From contig CAMRHE010000021.1 of NCBI GenBank assembly GCA_947044405.1, forward strand, positions 10,710,501 through 10,774,500: a stretch of 64,000 nt of DNA, written 5' to 3'. Below, one piece after another: positions 62,246-64,000 of this stretch. Made by a program: the position numbers and the translations under genes. The notes beneath the pieces are model-generated. The model was not told the origin of the DNA, made no database searches, and saw only the letters and a program-made list of their open reading frames with translations. Origin of the DNA: Leptodactylus fallax (lineage: Eukaryota > Chordata > Amphibia > Anura > Leptodactylidae). Each line of letters begins with the position of its first letter. Position 1 is the stretch's first letter.

Positions 62246-62322
62246 AAAACCTGATGCGGCCCAGCCTCACCCAGACTCCAGCGGCCCCCGGGTAAATTGA
62301 GTTTGAGACCCCTGATGTAGGT

Positions 62323-62959
62323 GATTGAGTGATCTTTGAATATATCTTCTCTCCCCCTCTCCCTAATATTTATTTTGGCCTATTTATAAATCTTAGGGAT
62401 TGGTGGCAAAAAAAAAGCTGTATTTTATTGATAATAGTATAATATTTATTTGCTGATATGGTGTACGTAAAGGTGATAGTTAAATGGTGGTTGCTACATG
62501 GTGATGATGTGAACCAATGTATTCTCTGCTCGAAACAATATGTCTGCAGAGCATACCTTTATAATCCAGTATATGTTGAATTATGTCACATTTCTCTTTT
62601 TATGAATTCAACATGAATCTATGAGAAAAACTACTGTATCGTGTGTGTATCTCTGCATGAGATAAGAGGCACACTGAGCAGCGTTATGTCATTATAAAAT
62701 CCTTCAGTGTTTAAGACATAGCCACGTACTTTAAAGACAAAATTGACAACATTCATCAGGAAATACCCCAGTCTCCATCCCTCCCTTGCTTCTCCTTGTG
62801 AACTCTCATTATTTAACCCAGTAACAGAAGAAGTCTCCCAGCTCCTTACTTCTTTATGACCTACTACTTGCACAAATTACCCTATGCTGCCATACCTCCT
62901 CTGGTACCTGTCACCAGCTGTTATTACTTACCTTACTTCAATTTTTAACCTCTTTCTTC
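62323..62959. other. No recognised feature
   Basis: Non-coding. No repeat ends or domain-bearing frames are seen. Confidence 0.5.
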
Positions 62960-63894
62960 TGCAATCTTTTCTTCCTCTTTCAAACATGCTGTCAGATCCC
63001 CTACTACAAACCTTACCTTAATTCATCCTGTGTTGCTAACTATTCACCTGTCTCTAACCTCTCCTTCATCTGTAAACTTCAGGAACACTTGGTCTATTCT
63101 TGCCTAATCCACTATCTCTCTGCCAACTCTCTTCTGGACCCCTTGCAATCTAGTTTTCGTGCATTACACTCTACAGAAATGTTCTCATGATAGCTAAATC
63201 TAAAGGGAACTTATTATTCACTTATTATTCTGGATTTCCCAGACCACCAAATCCTCTTCACTATGCTCCACTCTATTGGCCTCAGGGAGACTGTGCTCTC
63301 TTGATTTTCTTCCTATCTTTCTGATCGCTCTTATAGTGTATCATTCGCTGATGATATTTCTTCTGCTCTTCCCCTCGCTGTTGGAGTTCCACAGGGCTCA
63401 GTGGCTAAGTCCTCTGCCCACTTCTCTTCTACACAACCCCTACTGGACAAACCATCAACAGATTTGGCTTTCCATACCATCTTTATGCTGATGACACCCT
63501 ATTATATATCTCATCCCGTGATCTTATCCCTGCACTACTACAGAATACCAGTGACTTTCTCTCTGCTGTCTCTAACATCATGTCTTCTCTTTATCTGAAA
63601 CTAAATCTTTCAAAACTGAACTTCTTGTGCTCCCTCTATCTACTAACCAACATAACCCTGATATCTCTATTTCCATCTGTTGTCTCACTGTTTGTATTTG
63701 ACTCAGACTTCTCCTTCTTCCACATATTCAGACACTTGCATGATTATGTCACCTGCCCCTCAAAAACATCTCCAGAATCTGCCTTTTTCTCACTGTGGAA
63801 ACATCATAAACCCTCATTGTCGCGCTGATTCAGTCTCATCTTGACAATTGCAATTTTCTACTGATTGGTCTATCCCTTACTAAATTCTCCCCTC
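62960..63894 (+). pseudogene. LINE reverse-transcriptase fragment, decayed
   Basis: Translations in shifting plus frames give SPVSNLSFICKL, YLSANSLLDPLQSSFRALHS, VGVPQGSVA and then [16 protein letters not shown], with the catalytic YADD. The last part (LKLNLSK.NFL) is the usual block after it. This order is that of a CR1/L2/Jockey-type RT, and I cannot fix the clade. Several frameshifts and stops are present. Both ends are lost, the right one at the Tc1 start. Confidence 0.75.
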
Positions 63895-63896
63895 TA

Positions 63897-64000
63897 CAGT
63901 CATGGCCAAAAGTTTTGAGAATGACACAAATATTATATTTTCACATAATCTGCTGCCCTTTGGTTTTTATGTGTGTTTGTCAGATGTTTTTATCACATAC
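63897..64000. mobile_element. Left end of a Tc1-like transposon, cut by the window
   Basis: TA at 63895-63896 is followed by CAGTCATGGCCAAAAGTTTT and GAGAATGACACAAATATTA, the terminal repeat of a known type of vertebrate Tc1-like element. The rest lies outside the window. Confidence 0.75.

Larger units (their letters stand above)
60304..62322. mobile_element. hAT-type non-autonomous composite element 2, 8-bp duplication
   Basis: ATGTAGGT occurs at 60304-60311 and 62315-62322, directly outside CAGGGGTCTCAAACTTGCGG and ...GAGTTTGAGACCCCTG. The 2,003-bp interior has no transposase. It includes the inverted counterpart of sequence from the first hAT composite (60476-60545), CRE modules (60759-60994, 61890-62044), hairpins, the 31-bp satellite (61105-61750) and an embedded end of another hAT-like element (GGCCCAGCCATTCCTAGTTA then CGCCACTG, about 61806-61832). 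Confidence 0.92.

Overview
This is vertebrate DNA from a repeat-rich genome, most likely an anuran amphibian (frog or toad). The evidence is a dense mixture of Tc1-like transposons, CR1 and L2 LINEs, a Penelope-like element, a Copia element, TAA-flanked palindromic MITEs, hAT composites and large TTAA-flanked arrays. I found no ordinary host gene with exons and no free RNA gene. Almost everything readable is mobile DNA or its debris, often nested two or three deep.

Layout. 1-3168: mostly unrecognised DNA with simple repeats and a LINE-type 3' tail. 3171-8213: three Tc1-like transposons of three families in a row, with transposases on the minus strand. 8216-12797: non-coding, with a 34-bp minisatellite and a palindromic MITE. 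12798-14622: a MITE split by another Tc1. 15054-17678: an internally deleted Copia element with near-identical LTRs and a 5-bp target duplication. 17716-19704: reverse-transcriptase fragments of an L1/Tx1-type LINE and a Penelope-like element. 20488-23066: a hAT-type composite with an 8-bp duplication. 23266-24040: small MITEs. 24410-29599: a 5.2-kb TTAA-flanked element full of ~390-bp repeats, nested in an older repeat. 30700-31545: a decayed Tc1 relative.

31649-40633 is the most unusual object: an LTR element on the minus strand with ~520-bp LTRs that differ by about 1% and an AAAC target duplication. It shows no recognisable gag or pol. Its reading frame instead carries pieces of host proteins: a non-muscle myosin II heavy-chain tail, a HIP1/HIP1R-like segment, then, after an in-frame UAG, the SPRY domain of hnRNP U. 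A MITE sits in one LTR only, so the other LTR records the empty site. A CR1 LINE with an intact 964-aa ORF2 has inserted into the 5' part of the frame.

41174-44924: a tRNA-headed SINE and a nearly full-length L2-type LINE with an intact 995-aa ORF. 45242-49969: nested MITEs. 51413-60291: three more Tc1 elements. One is fully open with a complete DDE triad. One is open but has lysine in place of the catalytic glutamate. One is badly decayed. The intact copy sits in a second, inverted copy of the TTAA-flanked element. 60312-62314: a second hAT composite (8-bp duplication) that shares a 31-bp satellite and GC-rich modules with the first. Several of these modules combine a TGACGTCA (CRE) palindrome with outward-facing splice-donor-like sequences on both edges. 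62960-64000: a decayed LINE reverse transcriptase and the left end of another Tc1.

The genes are selfish elements and do not form a pathway. The intact Tc1 transposases and the CR1 and L2 ORF2 proteins could in principle act on related copies. The Copia derivative, the MITEs, the hAT composites and the host-gene-carrying LTR element would need enzymes supplied from elsewhere.
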